A DNA stretch of 64,000 nt from an uncultured Acidimicrobiales bacterium (GTDB taxonomy: Bacteria; Actinomycetota; Acidimicrobiia; Acidimicrobiales; Hopanoidiivorantaceae): the NCBI GenBank assembly GCA_958295755.1, contig OY282367.1:1678022-1742021 (forward strand), read 5' to 3'. This document shows, in pieces, positions 19,407 through 28,763 of the stretch. The notes below the pieces were generated by a model. That model had not been told where the DNA came from and did no database searches. It saw nothing but the letters and a program-made list of their open reading frames with translations. Numbering within the stretch: the stretch's first letter is position 1; every line of letters starts with the position of its first letter. Made by a program: the position numbers and the translations under genes.

Positions 19407-19968
19407 CGCCGGCCTCCGTTGCTGTGACTTCCACGGAAAACTCCGTCTCTTTGCCGTTGGCTTGCGCGACTTTGTAACTCACAACTTGGCCAACTTTGCT
19501 ACCGATCAAAGCCGAACCCAGTGGCGATTGCGGAGAAAGCAGATCTCGCGCTCCGGGTCGTTCTTCTAAAGATGCCAGCAGAAAAGTCTGAGTGTCGCCG
19601 TCAGCTAGGCGCACAGTCACGAACGAGCCGAGAGTAACCACGCCGTCTGTTTCGCTTTCCCTGCTAGCTACGGTGTCTTCAATCACAACAGCTTTAGAAA
19701 GCAGATGCTCCAGCTGGCGGATACGAGCTTCCATCTTGCCCTGCTCTTCCTTGGCGGCGTGATAGTCGCCGTTCTCTTTGAGATCGCCAAGCTCACGGGC
19801 GGTTTCTATGATCTGGGCAATCTCTACTCGCCCTCTGGTGGTGAGGTCTCGCAGTTCCTCGCTGAGACGGTCGAACGCCTCTTGGGAAAGCTGCGTCTCT
19901 TTGGTGTTCTCTTGCGAAGATGACGAGATGCGCGCCATGAGGCTGCCAGAATCGGACACTGAACTCAT
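19399..19968 (-). CDS. greA: Transcription elongation factor GreA
   Basis: GreA binds the RNA polymerase secondary channel and stimulates cleavage of backtracked transcripts. The 189-residue protein has the N-terminal coiled coil ([16 protein letters not shown]...[27 protein letters not shown]) with the acidic tip DLKENGDYH, and a C-terminal FKBP-like domain ([12 protein letters not shown]...[16 protein letters not shown]). It is about 25-30 residues longer than usual at the N-terminus; an internal Met (MARISSSS) could be the true start. It is divergent from leuB with 31 nt between the starts. Confidence 0.93.
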   Translation of the reverse strand: MSSVSDSGSLMARISSSSQENTKETQLSQEAFDRLSEELRDLTTRGRVEIAQIIETARELGDLKENGDYHAAKEEQGKMEARIRQLEHLLSKAVVIEDTVASRESETDGVVTLGSFVTVRLADGDTQTFLLASLEERPGARDLLSPQSPLGSALIGSKVGQVVSYKVAQANGKETEFSVEVTATEAGDV

Positions 19969-19987
19969 GCTTTAAAGCTACAACCGC

Positions 19988-19993
19988 TAAATT
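19988..19993 (+). promoter_or_regulatory. Candidate -10 box of a leaderless leuB transcript
   Basis: TAAATT lies 6 nt before the leuB ATG at 20000, the spacing expected when transcription starts at the A of ATG. No Shine-Dalgarno sequence precedes leuB. No good -35 was found at the usual distance. Confidence 0.35.
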
Positions 19994-19999
19994 GAAATA

Positions 20000-21061
20000 A
20001 TGTCAAATGTTCAAGATGGCGAGCGTGTTCAAGGCACTGAACCCAAAAACACTAGGCACAAAATCGGCATCGTGGCGGGCGACGGCATCGGTAATGATGT
20101 TGTGGCAGAAGGTCTCAAAGTCATCGCTGCTACGGGCGTAGAGACAGAGCTAGTCCACTACGATCTAGGCGGCGAACGCTACTTGCGAGACGAGACAATC
20201 CTCCCAGATTCTGTGCTGGAAGAATGGCGAGCCTTGGACGCTCTGTATTTCGGTGCTGTCGGAGCACCCGGCGTGCCACCTGGGGTAATAGAGCGAGGGT
20301 TGCTTCTAAAGATGCGCTTTGAACTCGACCTCTATGTCAACTTACGCCCGTTCCGCCTACCAGAACAAAACATCGACATGTTTGTGGTGCGCGAAAACAC
20401 AGAAGGAACTTACGCAGGAGAAGGCGGTTTCCTGCGCAAAGGCACCCCGTACGAAGTGGCAACTCAGGGCTCTGTCAACACTCGCAAGGGGGTGGAACGC
20501 TGCATTCGCTTTGCCTGTGAGCTAGCCCAGTCGCGCCCGGCCCGCCATCTCACACTGGTGCACAAAACGAATGTGCTGACTTTCGCAGGCGATCTTTGGG
20601 AGCGTAGCTTCAACGAAGTCGTCTCTGAATACAGCGAGCTTGAGACCGCCTATAACCATGTTGACGCCGCCTGCATATATTTCGTGGAAAATCCGCAACG
20701 TTATGATGTGATCGTCACTGATAACCTTTTCGGCGACATCCTGACCGACCTCGGTGGCGCAGTCTCAGGCGGCATCGGTAAAGCAGCATCGGCCAACCTC
20801 AACCCCGACCGCACTGGGCCTTCTATGTTTGAGCCAGTGCATGGCTCTGCTCCTGATATTGCTGGACAAGGCATCGCTGACCCTACGGCAGCCATTCTCT
20901 CGGCGGCGATGATGCTGGATTTCTTGGGCGAAAGCGAAGCTGCAGCCGCCATCCAACTAGCCTGCGACAGCCCAGAAGTAGCTAATGCTCTCAATGCAAC
21001 AACCATTGAAACAACCGCTGTCGGAGATGCCATAGCCGAAGCAGTAAAGCCCCCATTCTGA
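20000..21061 (+). CDS. leuB: 3-isopropylmalate dehydrogenase
   Basis: The enzyme oxidatively decarboxylates 3-isopropylmalate to the leucine precursor 2-oxoisocaproate using NAD. The 353 residues show [19 protein letters not shown], the [13 protein letters not shown] loop, VHKTNVL with the catalytic Lys, [25 protein letters not shown], and [28 protein letters not shown]. The RPFRLPE and [12 protein letters not shown] segments fit the actinobacterial IPMDH branch better than isocitrate dehydrogenase. ilvE follows after 64 nt, so leuB-ilvE-cimA may form one operon. Confidence 0.93.
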   Translation: MSNVQDGERVQGTEPKNTRHKIGIVAGDGIGNDVVAEGLKVIAATGVETELVHYDLGGERYLRDETILPDSVLEEWRALDALYFGAVGAPGVPPGVIERGLLLKMRFELDLYVNLRPFRLPEQNIDMFVVRENTEGTYAGEGGFLRKGTPYEVATQGSVNTRKGVERCIRFACELAQSRPARHLTLVHKTNVLTFAGDLWERSFNEVVSEYSELETAYNHVDAACIYFVENPQRYDVIVTDNLFGDILTDLGGAVSGGIGKAASANLNPDRTGPSMFEPVHGSAPDIAGQGIADPTAAILSAAMMLDFLGESEAAAAIQLACDSPEVANALNATTIETTAVGDAIAEAVKPPF

Positions 21062-21125
21062 TAGCACAGCCTGCTACCACATCTGCTAGCACGATAGTGA
21101 AAGAAATGAAGATAACCTGAAACTT

Positions 21126-22049
21126 ATGCCCATAGAAACCGCAGAGAAAATATGGATGGACGGCGAGCTCATCAACTGGGACGACGCCAAGATTCACATC
21201 CTCACCCACACACTTCACTACGGCAACGGCGTGTTTGAAGGCATCCGCGCCTATGAAACCGACAATGGAGCGGCAGTCTTCCGCCTCACTCCTCATATAG
21301 ACCGCCTCTATAAGAGTGCCAAAATCCTCTGCATTGAGATTCCCTATTCACCCGAAGAAATCATTGAAGCTACCAAAGCAGTAATCCGTGCCAACGAACT
21401 GCCGAGCTGCTACATCCGCCCCATCGTGTATCTGGGCTACGGCGAGATGGGCCTCAATCCACTTACCTGCGATGTGCAAGTTGCCATCGCTACTTGGCCT
21501 TGGGGCACATATCTGGGTGATGAAGGCATCCGCAACGGCGTGCGGTTGATGGTCAGCTCGTGGCAACGTCACGACCCTAACGCCATGCCACCAGCCGCCA
21601 AAGGTTGCGGCCACTACATCAATAGCCAAATGGCAAAGGTGCAAGCCATTAAAGCGGGCTATGACGAAGCCATTTTGTTATCTCCGCAAGGGCGAGTGAG
21701 TGAATGCACGGGCGAAAATGTGTTCGTGGTTGTAGACGGCGAGATCATCACCCCTCCAACCAGCGCAGGTGCCCTGGAAGGCATCACTCAAGACTCCATC
21801 CGCACTTTCGCAAACGACCTAGGCATCCCCTATTCATCTCAAGATCTGCTTCGTAGCGACCTCTATGTGGCTGATGAAGCCTTTCTGTCGGGCACAGCGG
21901 CTGAGATCGTACCTATCCGCTCAGTAGACGACAGAGAGCTAGGCGATCCTGGCCCTATTACGCGCCAGATTCAAGAGATCTACACCGAAGTCGTACACGG
22001 CCGCGAGGATCGCTACAAGGAATGGAACGAATATGTCCGCCAAGACTGA
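21126..22049 (+). CDS. ilvE: Branched-chain amino acid aminotransferase
   Basis: This fold-type IV PLP enzyme transfers amino groups to the 2-oxo acids of leucine, isoleucine and valine. The 307-residue length matches bacterial IlvE. Key segments are IWMDGELINWDDAKIHILTHTLHYGNGVFEGIRAY, AKGCGHYINSQMAKVQAIKAGYDEAILLSPQGRVSECTGENVFVV (with the PLP-binding Lys in the YINSQMAK part) and the C-terminal ADEAFLSGTAAEIVPIRSVD. It overlaps the following cimA start by 17 nt, indicating translational coupling. The aminotransferase serves both the leu products here and the isoleucine route opened by cimA. Confidence 0.95.
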   Translation: MPIETAEKIWMDGELINWDDAKIHILTHTLHYGNGVFEGIRAYETDNGAAVFRLTPHIDRLYKSAKILCIEIPYSPEEIIEATKAVIRANELPSCYIRPIVYLGYGEMGLNPLTCDVQVAIATWPWGTYLGDEGIRNGVRLMVSSWQRHDPNAMPPAAKGCGHYINSQMAKVQAIKAGYDEAILLSPQGRVSECTGENVFVVVDGEIITPPTSAGALEGITQDSIRTFANDLGIPYSSQDLLRSDLYVADEAFLSGTAAEIVPIRSVDDRELGDPGPITRQIQEIYTEVVHGREDRYKEWNEYVRQD

Positions 22050-23751
22050 TGAACCTTCAAACGCCAAGCCCGATGCGGTGGAGATCTACGACACGACTCT
22101 GCGCGACGGTAGCCAGCTGGAGGGCATCTCTCTCACAGTAGATAACAAGCTTCGCATCGCCCGCAGGCTGGACTATTTGGGAGTTGACTACATAGAAGGA
22201 GGCTGGCCCGGCGCAAACCCTAAAGATGATGAGTTCTTCCTCCAAGCCCAAACAGAGCTGAATCTGGAGACGAGCACTTTGGTAGCTTTCGGCTCCACCC
22301 GGCGACCTAATGGAAAAGTCAAAAGCGACCCCACGCTAGCCAATCTCATATCGGCAAACTGCCCTGTGGTGTGCATTGTCGGCAAGAGCTGGGATTATCA
22401 TGTGTCGGAAGCTCTGCGTGTGCCTCTGGAAGAAGGCATCGCCATGGTCTCAGAATCGGTGGCTTATCTGCGCGAGCAAGGGTTGCGGGTATTCTTTGAT
22501 GCCGAGCACTTCTTCGACGGCTATCTCAACAACTCTGAATATGCTCTGCAGGTTCTGTCGGCCGCTGCTGATGCCGGGGCCGAACGGCTGGTACTCTGCG
22601 ATACCAACGGCGGTTCGCTACCTCACCAAGTGAGTGAAATCGTCAGTGCCGTCTGCGATTACTTTGAGACTCCGATAGGCGTACATCTCCATGACGACAC
22701 AGGTTGTGGTGTGGCTAATGCTTTGGCTGGCGTGCTAAGCGGTGCCAAGCAGGTGCAAGGCACCATCAACGGCTACGGCGAGCGAACCGGCAACTGCAAT
22801 CTAATCCCGATCATTGCCAATCTGGAGCTCAAGCTCGGCATCCAAGCACTACCCGTTGGTCGCCTCGATCGGCTCACTAGCGTGGCACATCAAGTAGCAG
22901 AGCTGGTGAATTTTGCGCCCGACCCCCAGCAACCTTATGTGGGAGCAACAGCGTTCGCCCACAAAGCCGGTCTGCATATGAGTGCTCTGGCTCGGCGCAA
23001 CGATGCTTATGAACATATCTCACCCGAACAAGTAGGCAACGCCACTCGCTTTGTGGTATCTGAAATGTCGGGGCGAGCCACGATAGCCCTCAAAGCCAAA
23101 GAGCTTGGCATTGAGATGGAAGATTCTATGCTGGGCGGGGTTGTGGACGCTCTCAAGCAGCTGGAATACGCCGGGTATCACTTTGAAGTAGCAGACGCTT
23201 CTATGGAGCTGTTGATGCGCAGACTGGCTGGCTGGGAACAGCCGTATTTCAGACTGGTGTCATTCAGCGTGGAAGTAAACCACCGCCCTGGCGATCCTCT
23301 GCCTGGAACCACCCATGCTACAGACCGAGTAGCTATGATCTTGCATGAGACCACAGGAAAAATGGATCCAGAGAGCAATATCGTGCTTGACAGCGACGCC
23401 ACCGTTAAGCTGTGGGTGGGAGACGAACGAATTGTCTCACACGGTGAAGGCAATGGCCCGGTGGATGCCATTCACAACGCTTTGATGGCTGCCATTGGCA
23501 ACCGATATCCTGCCTCGCAGTCAATTCACCTCACAGACTACAAAGTGCGCGTGCTAGATACCGCTTCAGGCACACAGGCAGTAACACGAGTGCTCATCGA
23601 CTCCACCGACGGCACCAAGACTTGGACAACTATTGGCGTGTCGGAAAACATCGTGGAAGCCAGCTGGCAAGCACTTTTGGATTCCATAGTATGGGGCTTG
23701 CTGCATATGGGGGACGGGGATGAGACTAGAGACGATAGCTCTTCTGGATAA
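22033..23751 (+). CDS. cimA: (R)-citramalate synthase
   Basis: This LeuA-related enzyme condenses pyruvate with acetyl-CoA to citramalate, giving a threonine-independent route to 2-oxobutyrate and isoleucine. The 572 residues have YDTTLRDGSQLEGISLTVDNKLRIA and the signature DYIEGGWPGANPKDDEFF that separates CimA from LeuA, HLHDDTGCGVANALAG, NGYGERTGNCNL, HKAGLHMSALAR and a C-terminal regulatory domain. The presence next to ilvE and leuB supports the role; citramalate then uses LeuCD and LeuB, so these genes serve two pathways. The start overlaps ilvE by 17 nt. Confidence 0.93.
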   Translation: MSAKTDEPSNAKPDAVEIYDTTLRDGSQLEGISLTVDNKLRIARRLDYLGVDYIEGGWPGANPKDDEFFLQAQTELNLETSTLVAFGSTRRPNGKVKSDPTLANLISANCPVVCIVGKSWDYHVSEALRVPLEEGIAMVSESVAYLREQGLRVFFDAEHFFDGYLNNSEYALQVLSAAADAGAERLVLCDTNGGSLPHQVSEIVSAVCDYFETPIGVHLHDDTGCGVANALAGVLSGAKQVQGTINGYGERTGNCNLIPIIANLELKLGIQALPVGRLDRLTSVAHQVAELVNFAPDPQQPYVGATAFAHKAGLHMSALARRNDAYEHISPEQVGNATRFVVSEMSGRATIALKAKELGIEMEDSMLGGVVDALKQLEYAGYHFEVADASMELLMRRLAGWEQPYFRLVSFSVEVNHRPGDPLPGTTHATDRVAMILHETTGKMDPESNIVLDSDATVKLWVGDERIVSHGEGNGPVDAIHNALMAAIGNRYPASQSIHLTDYKVRVLDTASGTQAVTRVLIDSTDGTKTWTTIGVSENIVEASWQALLDSIVWGLLHMGDGDETRDDSSSG

Positions 23752-23765
23752 CTGGTTGCAATATC

Positions 23766-24311
23766 TTGGCACAGCCGTCTTTCATCCCCCAAAAGCCTGG
23801 AGGTACTCCAGCGTTTTATGAATCACCAAAGCGAACACGAGGCTCGTGGCGGCCGTCTCGCCCCGGCGATCTAACCAGCCCCGGCCAGCCGCAAGGCGAT
23901 GGCAACGGCTATCAAGGCCCCGACCAAGGCTATGCGCTACTTTTGGCAGAGCGTTTTCGCTCTGAGGTGCGGTTACCTGAAGGCTCTCCACTAAGCGAAG
24001 AAGCAGTGCTGGCAGGATGCTTGAGTGTGGCACTGAAACGAGCGTCTCTGTTTGGTCGTGCCCCTGTGGCCGCCGATATGGAAACGGCACTAGCAATATG
24101 GGGGTTTTTGGATGACTCACCTACCGCAGAGCTGATGACCCTGCGCCGCGAGCTTTTTGCTGAAGTTGCCCATAACCCCTCCCATGCCCTGCAGATCGCC
24201 GACTGCGTGCCCGAAGAGACACTGCGAATGCAGCCTGCTGAGCTTCGTGTTGCTGCCCATAACTGCCTCGCTCTGTTGGAAATCCCTCAGCACTCCCAAA
24301 ACCAGCATTAG
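23766..24311 (+). CDS. Conserved actinobacterial protein of unknown function
   Basis: The 181-residue protein starts with TTG at 23766, 14 nt after cimA; no better start is seen. The N-terminal 50 residues are Pro/Gly-rich (KRTRGSWRPSRPGDLTSPGQPQ, GYQGPDQGYALLLAERF), followed by a helical domain (AVLAGCLSVALKRASLFGRAPVAADMETALAIWGFLDD). The RPGDL...GPDQGYAL and RASLFGRAPV phrases look like those of a conserved family of actinobacterial proteins that I recall without a known role. It sits between cimA and gltX in one orientation and overlaps neither. Confidence 0.75.
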   Translation: MAQPSFIPQKPGGTPAFYESPKRTRGSWRPSRPGDLTSPGQPQGDGNGYQGPDQGYALLLAERFRSEVRLPEGSPLSEEAVLAGCLSVALKRASLFGRAPVAADMETALAIWGFLDDSPTAELMTLRRELFAEVAHNPSHALQIADCVPEETLRMQPAELRVAAHNCLALLEIPQHSQNQH

Positions 24312-24320
24312 GGGTAGCGC

Positions 24321-25664
24321 ATGACTACATGCGTCAGGTTTGCTCCTTCGCCTACTGGCTATCTTCATGTCGGTGGTGCCCGCACTGCTTTGTTCAACTG
24401 GCTTTTTGCCCGCTCCACCGGCGGCCGCTTTTTGCTTCGCGTGGAAGACACCGACACCGAACGCAACCGAGACGAACTCACTGATGTCATTTTGGATTTA
24501 CTCGGCTGGCTGGGGATTGAGGCCGACGGGGAGCCAGTCTTCCAGTCGGATAATCGCAGTCGCCATCGCGAAGTTGTAGAGCAACTGTTACGAGACGGGA
24601 AAGCATACCTCTGCGATAATGAAAACAACGAAGTGGTAGGTGCCGAACTTGTCGAAGGCTTAGCTGTGCGCTTTCGAGTGGCAAGTTACGAACAGGAAAC
24701 CCTCAACATCTGTGATGTCGTGAGAGGTGAGGTGAGCTTTGCCGCAGCCGAAATGGAAGACTTCGTGCTCTGGCGATCTAATGCCACCCCCACCTTCCTG
24801 TTGGCTAATGCCGTGGACGATATAGATATGGGAATCACCCACGCTATTCGCGGCGAAGACCTGCTCCCTAGCACGCCGAAAGCCATGCTAGTGATGGACG
24901 CAATGGGTGCCGTCGCTCCCACATACGCACATCTGCCTTTGCTGGTGAACGAACAGCGCAAGAAACTCTCCAAGCGCAAAGATGATGTGTCATTGGAGAT
25001 TTGGAGGGGGCGGGGCTACCTGCCCGAAGCCATGGCTAACTATTTGGCAACTTTGGGCTGGGGGCCACCAGACGATATAGAAATCCGCCCGATGGCTGAG
25101 ATTTTGGAGCTGTTCCGGCTAGAAGATGTATTAAAATCTCCTGCTTTCTTCGACCCGAAGAAACTGGAACACTTCAATGCCACTCATATCCGCAGGCTTT
25201 CCAGCGAGGAATTTCTTGCCCGCTTGGAGCCTTGGTTCGAAGAAGCAGCCTGGCCGGCGCAGCGGTACCGCACAGAGGTGATGGACGCTTTGGGGCCGAT
25301 GGTGCAAGAAAAAATTCGCACATTGGCAGAAGCTGAGAGATTCGTGGACTGGCTCATGCTAGATGATCCTCCCGTGGATGTGGCATCGTGGGAAAAAGCC
25401 ATCGCCGGCAACGCCGTTGCCAGAGACATCCTAAGTGAGGCTTTGGTGGTTTACGCCGATACGCCCTGGCAAGCTGACAACCTTTATGAAGCTACAAAAA
25501 CCCTCGGTGAACAGCACGGACTCAAGCTGGGCAAAGCTCAAGCACCGATACGCGTGGCTATAACAGGGCGTTCGGTCGGGCCACCGCTGTTTGAATCGCT
25601 CGTGCTACTTTCCAGAGAGGAAGCGATGCGGCGATTGCAGATGGCAATCAACAAGCTAGACTGA
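24321..25664 (+). CDS. gltX: Glutamyl-tRNA synthetase
   Basis: This class I synthetase charges tRNA-Glu. The 447-residue protein starts RFAPSPTGYLHVGGARTALFNWLFAR with the HIGH-type motif (HVGG), has HAIRGEDLLPSTPKAMLVMDAMG, and the KMSKS-type loop KKLSKRKDDVSLE near residue 215. Length is slightly below the usual 470-490. The start follows the preceding gene by 9 nt. tRNA-Gln and tRNA-Glu genes lie immediately downstream, so synthetase and substrate are adjacent. If the organism lacks GlnRS, this enzyme may also misacylate tRNA-Gln for the GatCAB route; that cannot be judged here. Confidence 0.95.
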   Translation: MTTCVRFAPSPTGYLHVGGARTALFNWLFARSTGGRFLLRVEDTDTERNRDELTDVILDLLGWLGIEADGEPVFQSDNRSRHREVVEQLLRDGKAYLCDNENNEVVGAELVEGLAVRFRVASYEQETLNICDVVRGEVSFAAAEMEDFVLWRSNATPTFLLANAVDDIDMGITHAIRGEDLLPSTPKAMLVMDAMGAVAPTYAHLPLLVNEQRKKLSKRKDDVSLEIWRGRGYLPEAMANYLATLGWGPPDDIEIRPMAEILELFRLEDVLKSPAFFDPKKLEHFNATHIRRLSSEEFLARLEPWFEEAAWPAQRYRTEVMDALGPMVQEKIRTLAEAERFVDWLMLDDPPVDVASWEKAIAGNAVARDILSEALVVYADTPWQADNLYEATKTLGEQHGLKLGKAQAPIRVAITGRSVGPPLFESLVLLSREEAMRRLQMAINKLD

Positions 25665-25674
25665 GATTTCCCTT

Positions 25675-25746
25675 TCGGGGGTGGTGTAATTGGCAACACA
25701 CCGGGTTCTGGTCCCGATATTGAGGGTTCGAGTCCTTCCCCCCGAG
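25675..25746 (+). tRNA. tRNA-Gln (anticodon CTG)
   Basis: A 72-nt cloverleaf folds by eye: acceptor TCGGGGG/CCCCCGA, D stem GTGT/ACAC, anticodon loop TTCTGGT with CTG at 34-36, T stem GAGGG/CCTTC with loop TTCGAGT. Discriminator is G and CCA is not encoded. The 27-43 pair is a C-A mismatch. It lies 10 nt after gltX. Confidence 0.9.
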
Positions 25747-25774
25747 CAAAAATATGCCAGCAAATATTAGCCCT

Positions 25775-25847
25775 GCCCCGTTCGTCTAGAGGCCTAGGAC
25801 GCCAGATTCTCAATCTGGTAACACGGGTTCAAATCCCGTACGGGGTG
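25775..25847 (+). tRNA. tRNA-Glu (anticodon CTC)
   Basis: A 73-nt cloverleaf with acceptor GCCCCGT/ACGGGGT (first pair G-T), anticodon stem CCAGA/TCTGG and loop TTCTCAA giving anticodon CTC. T arm is CGGGTTCAAATCCCG. CCA is not encoded. Confidence 0.92.
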
Positions 25848-25913
25848 CTACTTCGGTCCAGCGGAGCTTCGGAGCCTCGGAGCTTCAGGTCAAAACTCAG
25901 ATCGCCAATAAAC

Positions 25914-26618
25914 TCAGATCGCCAAGGCCATGGGTTTATCAGGAGGCAAGCCCATCGCACCAAAGCAAGCTGCCCCAGCTTCAGGAGCAGTGGGGCCGTC
26001 TCTGAGATAGCTTCGCATGAACATCGCGAAACGAGAGTCGTCTGTTGAATCCAATGCCAGTTGCCGACCCCAAGCCGAAAGCACAAAGGTTGAGTCTTGC
26101 TGACTGTAAGGCGAGACCAATAAGTGCGAATTCTGCTCGGCGAGTGTCTCCAGATACTCCAGCTCGTCTGCTGAGGCGTCAGCTTTGTAGGTAACCCACA
26201 CAGCACCGTGCTCCAGAGAATGCACAGCGTGCTCATCTCGTAGCGGTTTAGTGTAGAACCCGCAGTTCTGCCAATAACCCGAATGCTGTCCGCCTACTGG
26301 GGGCGAAGTGGGATATTCCACATCCCCGCTCACATGATCGACACTATCCACAGCCACAGCTACCAATCCTTCTATGTAGGTTTCACCCTCCAGAAACTCA
26401 GCTGACATGGCCGCAGAATTAGTGGCCATCGTGGTAGGAGTAGCCGGTATGTCGGGCGTATCTGTGTTGCTTGAAGAAGCACTAGCCGCACCAGAAACCT
26501 CAGGAGCTACTGACGCAGTGCTGGCTTCCCCACCTGAATTGTTATCGCCGCAAGCTGTAAGCCCTGTTGCCAGCAATAAAACTATCGCCGCGAAAACTAC
26601 TTGAGATTTTGTCTTCAT
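25914..26618 (-). CDS. DUF3105 lipoprotein
   Basis: I use the ATG at 26618 (a TTG lies one codon upstream); the product is 234 residues. A signal peptide MKTKSQVVFAAIVLLLATGLTAC ends in a lipobox LTAC, so it should be lipid-anchored outside the membrane. A Ser/Thr/Ala-rich linker leads to a DUF3105 domain: YPTSPPVGGQHSGYWQNCGFY, HAVHSLEHGAVWVTY and SPYSQQDSTFVLSAWGRQL. The paired histidines and the HSLEHG motif are typical of this family, common in actinobacteria, whose function is not established. Its 3' end lies 66 nt from tRNA-Glu on the opposite strand. Confidence 0.88.
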   Translation of the reverse strand: MKTKSQVVFAAIVLLLATGLTACGDNNSGGEASTASVAPEVSGAASASSSNTDTPDIPATPTTMATNSAAMSAEFLEGETYIEGLVAVAVDSVDHVSGDVEYPTSPPVGGQHSGYWQNCGFYTKPLRDEHAVHSLEHGAVWVTYKADASADELEYLETLAEQNSHLLVSPYSQQDSTFVLSAWGRQLALDSTDDSRFAMFMRSYLRDGPTAPEAGAACFGAMGLPPDKPMALAI

Positions 26619-26645
26619 CAAGAAACAGGCTACCTCGGTAAGTGC

Positions 26646-26699
26646 AGTGCTCCCTCAACTCGTAGTGCTCCCTCAACTCGCAATGCTGTCTCAACTCGC
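26646..26699. repeat. 18-bp tandem repeat, three copies
   Basis: Three copies of an 18-bp unit (AGTGCTCCCTCAACTCGT, one change in the second copy, four in the third) lie between the DUF3105 gene start and tRNA-Pro. No coding meaning. Confidence 0.8.
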
Positions 26700-26712
26700 A
26701 ACAAGATATAAG

Positions 26713-26786
26713 TCGGGCTGGCCGGATTTGAACCGGCGACCCCCTGCTCCCAAAGCAGGTGCGCTACCAAACTGCGCCACAGCCCG
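26713..26786 (-). tRNA. tRNA-Pro (anticodon TGG)
   Basis: A 74-nt cloverleaf on the minus strand: acceptor CGGGCTG/CAGCCCG, D arm GCGCAGTTTGGTAGCGC, anticodon stem CCTGC/GCAGG with loop TTTGGGA (anticodon TGG), T arm GCCGGTTCAAATCCGGC, discriminator A. CCA is not encoded. Confidence 0.95.
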
Positions 26787-26810
26787 TACTGATTCTTAGT
26801 AAAACTTCAG

Positions 26811-26852
26811 TCCTACTCCACTCCTACCAGCTCCTACTTCACTCCTACCAGG
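26811..26852. repeat. 21-bp direct repeat, two copies
   Basis: Two near-identical copies of TCCTACTCCACTCCTACCAG separated by one base lie just past the carD 3' end. AGCTCCT...AGGAGCT within it can form a 7-bp stem, but no T-run follows on the carD strand, so it is not a clear terminator. Confidence 0.65.
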
Positions 26853-26866
26853 AGCTAAGCCTCCTC

Positions 26867-27352
26867 CTACGATAGGGCTTCTTCTATCTTTTCCCTTGCG
26901 CCCTCTGGCGTGAGATTCAGCGAGAGGCTCAGCTCTGACTGCAACACCTCCATAGCCTTGTTCATAAGCTTCATTTCGCCCGGCGAGAGCCCTTTATTTT
27001 CTTCACGAAGCCAGAGATTGCGCACCACCTCAGCCACCTGATACACATCACCCGACTTCAGTTTCTCTTGGTGATTCTTGTAGCGGCGGCTCCAGTTTGA
27101 CGGTTCGCGGATGTCGCGCTTGCGGAGCACATCAAATAGGTCTTCCACATCTTCTTGGCTGATCGGCCAGCGAACCCCCACCTTCTCCACGCTGTCGACA
27201 GGAAGAGAAATAACCATCGCTGTGGCCAAGTGAGAAAGACGTAGCGTGAGATACTCGTTCTCTACTCCGTCCACCACTTTGGTCTCTTTCGCTTCCACAA
27301 TCGCCGCTCCGTGATGCGGATACACAACTTTGTCGCCGATGTCGAATGACAT
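26867..27352 (-). CDS. carD: CarD/CdnL-family RNA polymerase-binding regulator
   Basis: The 161-residue protein starts FDIGDKVVYPHHGAAIVEAKE, the RNA-polymerase-interacting Tudor-like domain of CarD, and continues with a helical DNA-binding domain (LRKRDIREPSNWSRRYKNHQEKLKSGDVYQVAEVVRNLWLR) containing the conserved Trp used to stabilise the open complex. In actinobacteria CarD is a general, often essential, activator of housekeeping promoters. A strong AGGAGGAA ribosome-binding site precedes the ATG. It is divergent from proV. Length matches the family exactly. Confidence 0.95.
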   Translation of the reverse strand: MSFDIGDKVVYPHHGAAIVEAKETKVVDGVENEYLTLRLSHLATAMVISLPVDSVEKVGVRWPISQEDVEDLFDVLRKRDIREPSNWSRRYKNHQEKLKSGDVYQVAEVVRNLWLREENKGLSPGEMKLMNKAMEVLQSELSLSLNLTPEGAREKIEEALS

Positions 27353-27545
27353 CTGATTCCTCCTGCGGATTATTTTTATAAATTATTCCTGAGCACAAGT
27401 ATCCCTGAGCACAGATATCTCTGAACTCAAGCTGCAACACTCGGCATACAGACTTATGTCATTATACCACTTAGATGCTGCTATCGCACATATTTTGCTT
27501 TTATCCAAATTTGACATAACCAATAGTGCTATGCTTAGGACAGCT

Positions 27546-28763
27546 ATGGCGAAAGATAGCTTTATCAAACTTGAAAATGTCTATAAGGTTTTCGGGCCGC
27601 AAGCGCATGGACGCCCGCTTGACCTTGCCAGAGCGGGTCTCAGCAAAGACGACGTGATGTCTCAGTCAGGTCATGTTGTGGGATTGAACAATGTGAATTT
27701 CGGCGTAGAGCGCGGAGAAATCTTCGTGGTAATGGGGCTTTCAGGTTCAGGCAAATCTACCGCTCTTCGTAGCGTCAACAAACTCCTCAAGATCACGCAC
27801 GGCAATGTCTGGATAGATGGAGTAGATGTGCAGACTCTCAAAGGCAGGGATCTTCAAGCTTTTCGGCGCGAAAAAATGGGTATGGTCTTCCAGCATTTCG
27901 CTCTCTTCCCACATCGCAGTGTGCGAGACAATGTCAGCTATGGTCTGAAGGTGCAAAAAGCACCCAAATCTAGCCGTAACAAAGCAACTGAAGAAGCCCT
28001 GTCTCTAGTTGGACTGGAAGCATATATAGACAGCATGCCCAGCGAGCTTTCAGGAGGCATGCAACAACGCGTGGGGCTGGCTCGAGCTCTAGCTTCTAAT
28101 CCCGACATCTTGCTCATGGACGAGGCGTTCTCGGCTTTAGACCCTCTTATTCGCCGTCAGATGCAAGACGAGATGATAGACATCCACGAGACTCTGAAGA
28201 AAACCATTCTATTTATCACCCACGATCTCAACGAGGCTCTGCGAATCGGTCACCGAGTATGCATCATGAAAGATGGCGCAGTGGTGCAGATCGGCACACC
28301 CGAAGAAATCCTCACTCAACCTGCCACAGGATATGTGGCCGAGTTCGTCCAAGATGTGGATCAAGGGCGAGTTATAGAAGTAGGCGATGTCATGTCGGAA
28401 CCTTCACCTTTGAGCGAAAAAATGACGTTAACGCAAGCCGTGAATAAGCTCGGTCGCAGAACAGGCGAGTTCATCGTGAGCGAAGATGGAATCCCCACAG
28501 GTCTGCTCATGGCCGCTGATGCCATGCGTACAGCGAAAGTCGGCACCACCTCTTTGGCCCCAGCCGTGCGCAGAGATTTCGAACATACCACATCAGATAC
28601 CCGCCTCAACGATGTCTATGCTTTGGCTGGACGAGGACTTCCCATCGCTGTGCTAGACGACAGCGGCAAGCTAATCGGCACCCTCTATCCGCGTATGATT
28701 ATGGAAAAGATGGGCGAAGTGGAGCAGTTGATAGACGACTTTGAACGCGAGGAATTCCTGTGA
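27546..28763 (+). CDS. proV: Glycine betaine/proline ABC transporter ATP-binding protein
   Basis: The ATPase of an osmoprotectant importer. I take the ATG at 27546, preceded by AGGA, giving 405 residues. It has Walker A GLSGSGKST, Q-loop GMVFQHFALFPH, signature ELSGGMQQRVGLARAL, Walker B ILLMDEAFSALDP and switch His FITHDLN, plus the ProV-specific insert after the N-terminus (KVFGPQAHG...KDDVMSQSGHVVG) and two C-terminal CBS-like domains used for osmotic sensing. TTGACA (27511) and TATGCT (27530) are present upstream but only 13 nt apart. The stop overlaps the permease start (GTGA). Confidence 0.93.
   Translation: MAKDSFIKLENVYKVFGPQAHGRPLDLARAGLSKDDVMSQSGHVVGLNNVNFGVERGEIFVVMGLSGSGKSTALRSVNKLLKITHGNVWIDGVDVQTLKGRDLQAFRREKMGMVFQHFALFPHRSVRDNVSYGLKVQKAPKSSRNKATEEALSLVGLEAYIDSMPSELSGGMQQRVGLARALASNPDILLMDEAFSALDPLIRRQMQDEMIDIHETLKKTILFITHDLNEALRIGHRVCIMKDGAVVQIGTPEEILTQPATGYVAEFVQDVDQGRVIEVGDVMSEPSPLSEKMTLTQAVNKLGRRTGEFIVSEDGIPTGLLMAADAMRTAKVGTTSLAPAVRRDFEHTTSDTRLNDVYALAGRGLPIAVLDDSGKLIGTLYPRMIMEKMGEVEQLIDDFEREEFL

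Noticed and set aside
26829..26852. Intrinsic terminator for carD
   Set aside because: A 7-bp inverted repeat exists, but it has a long loop and no T-run on the transcribed side; it is better explained by the 21-bp direct repeat.
27511..27535. Strong proV promoter (TTGACA with TATGCT)
   Set aside because: Both boxes look good but are only 13 nt apart, too short for a standard sigma-70-type promoter; the -10 may still be used alone.
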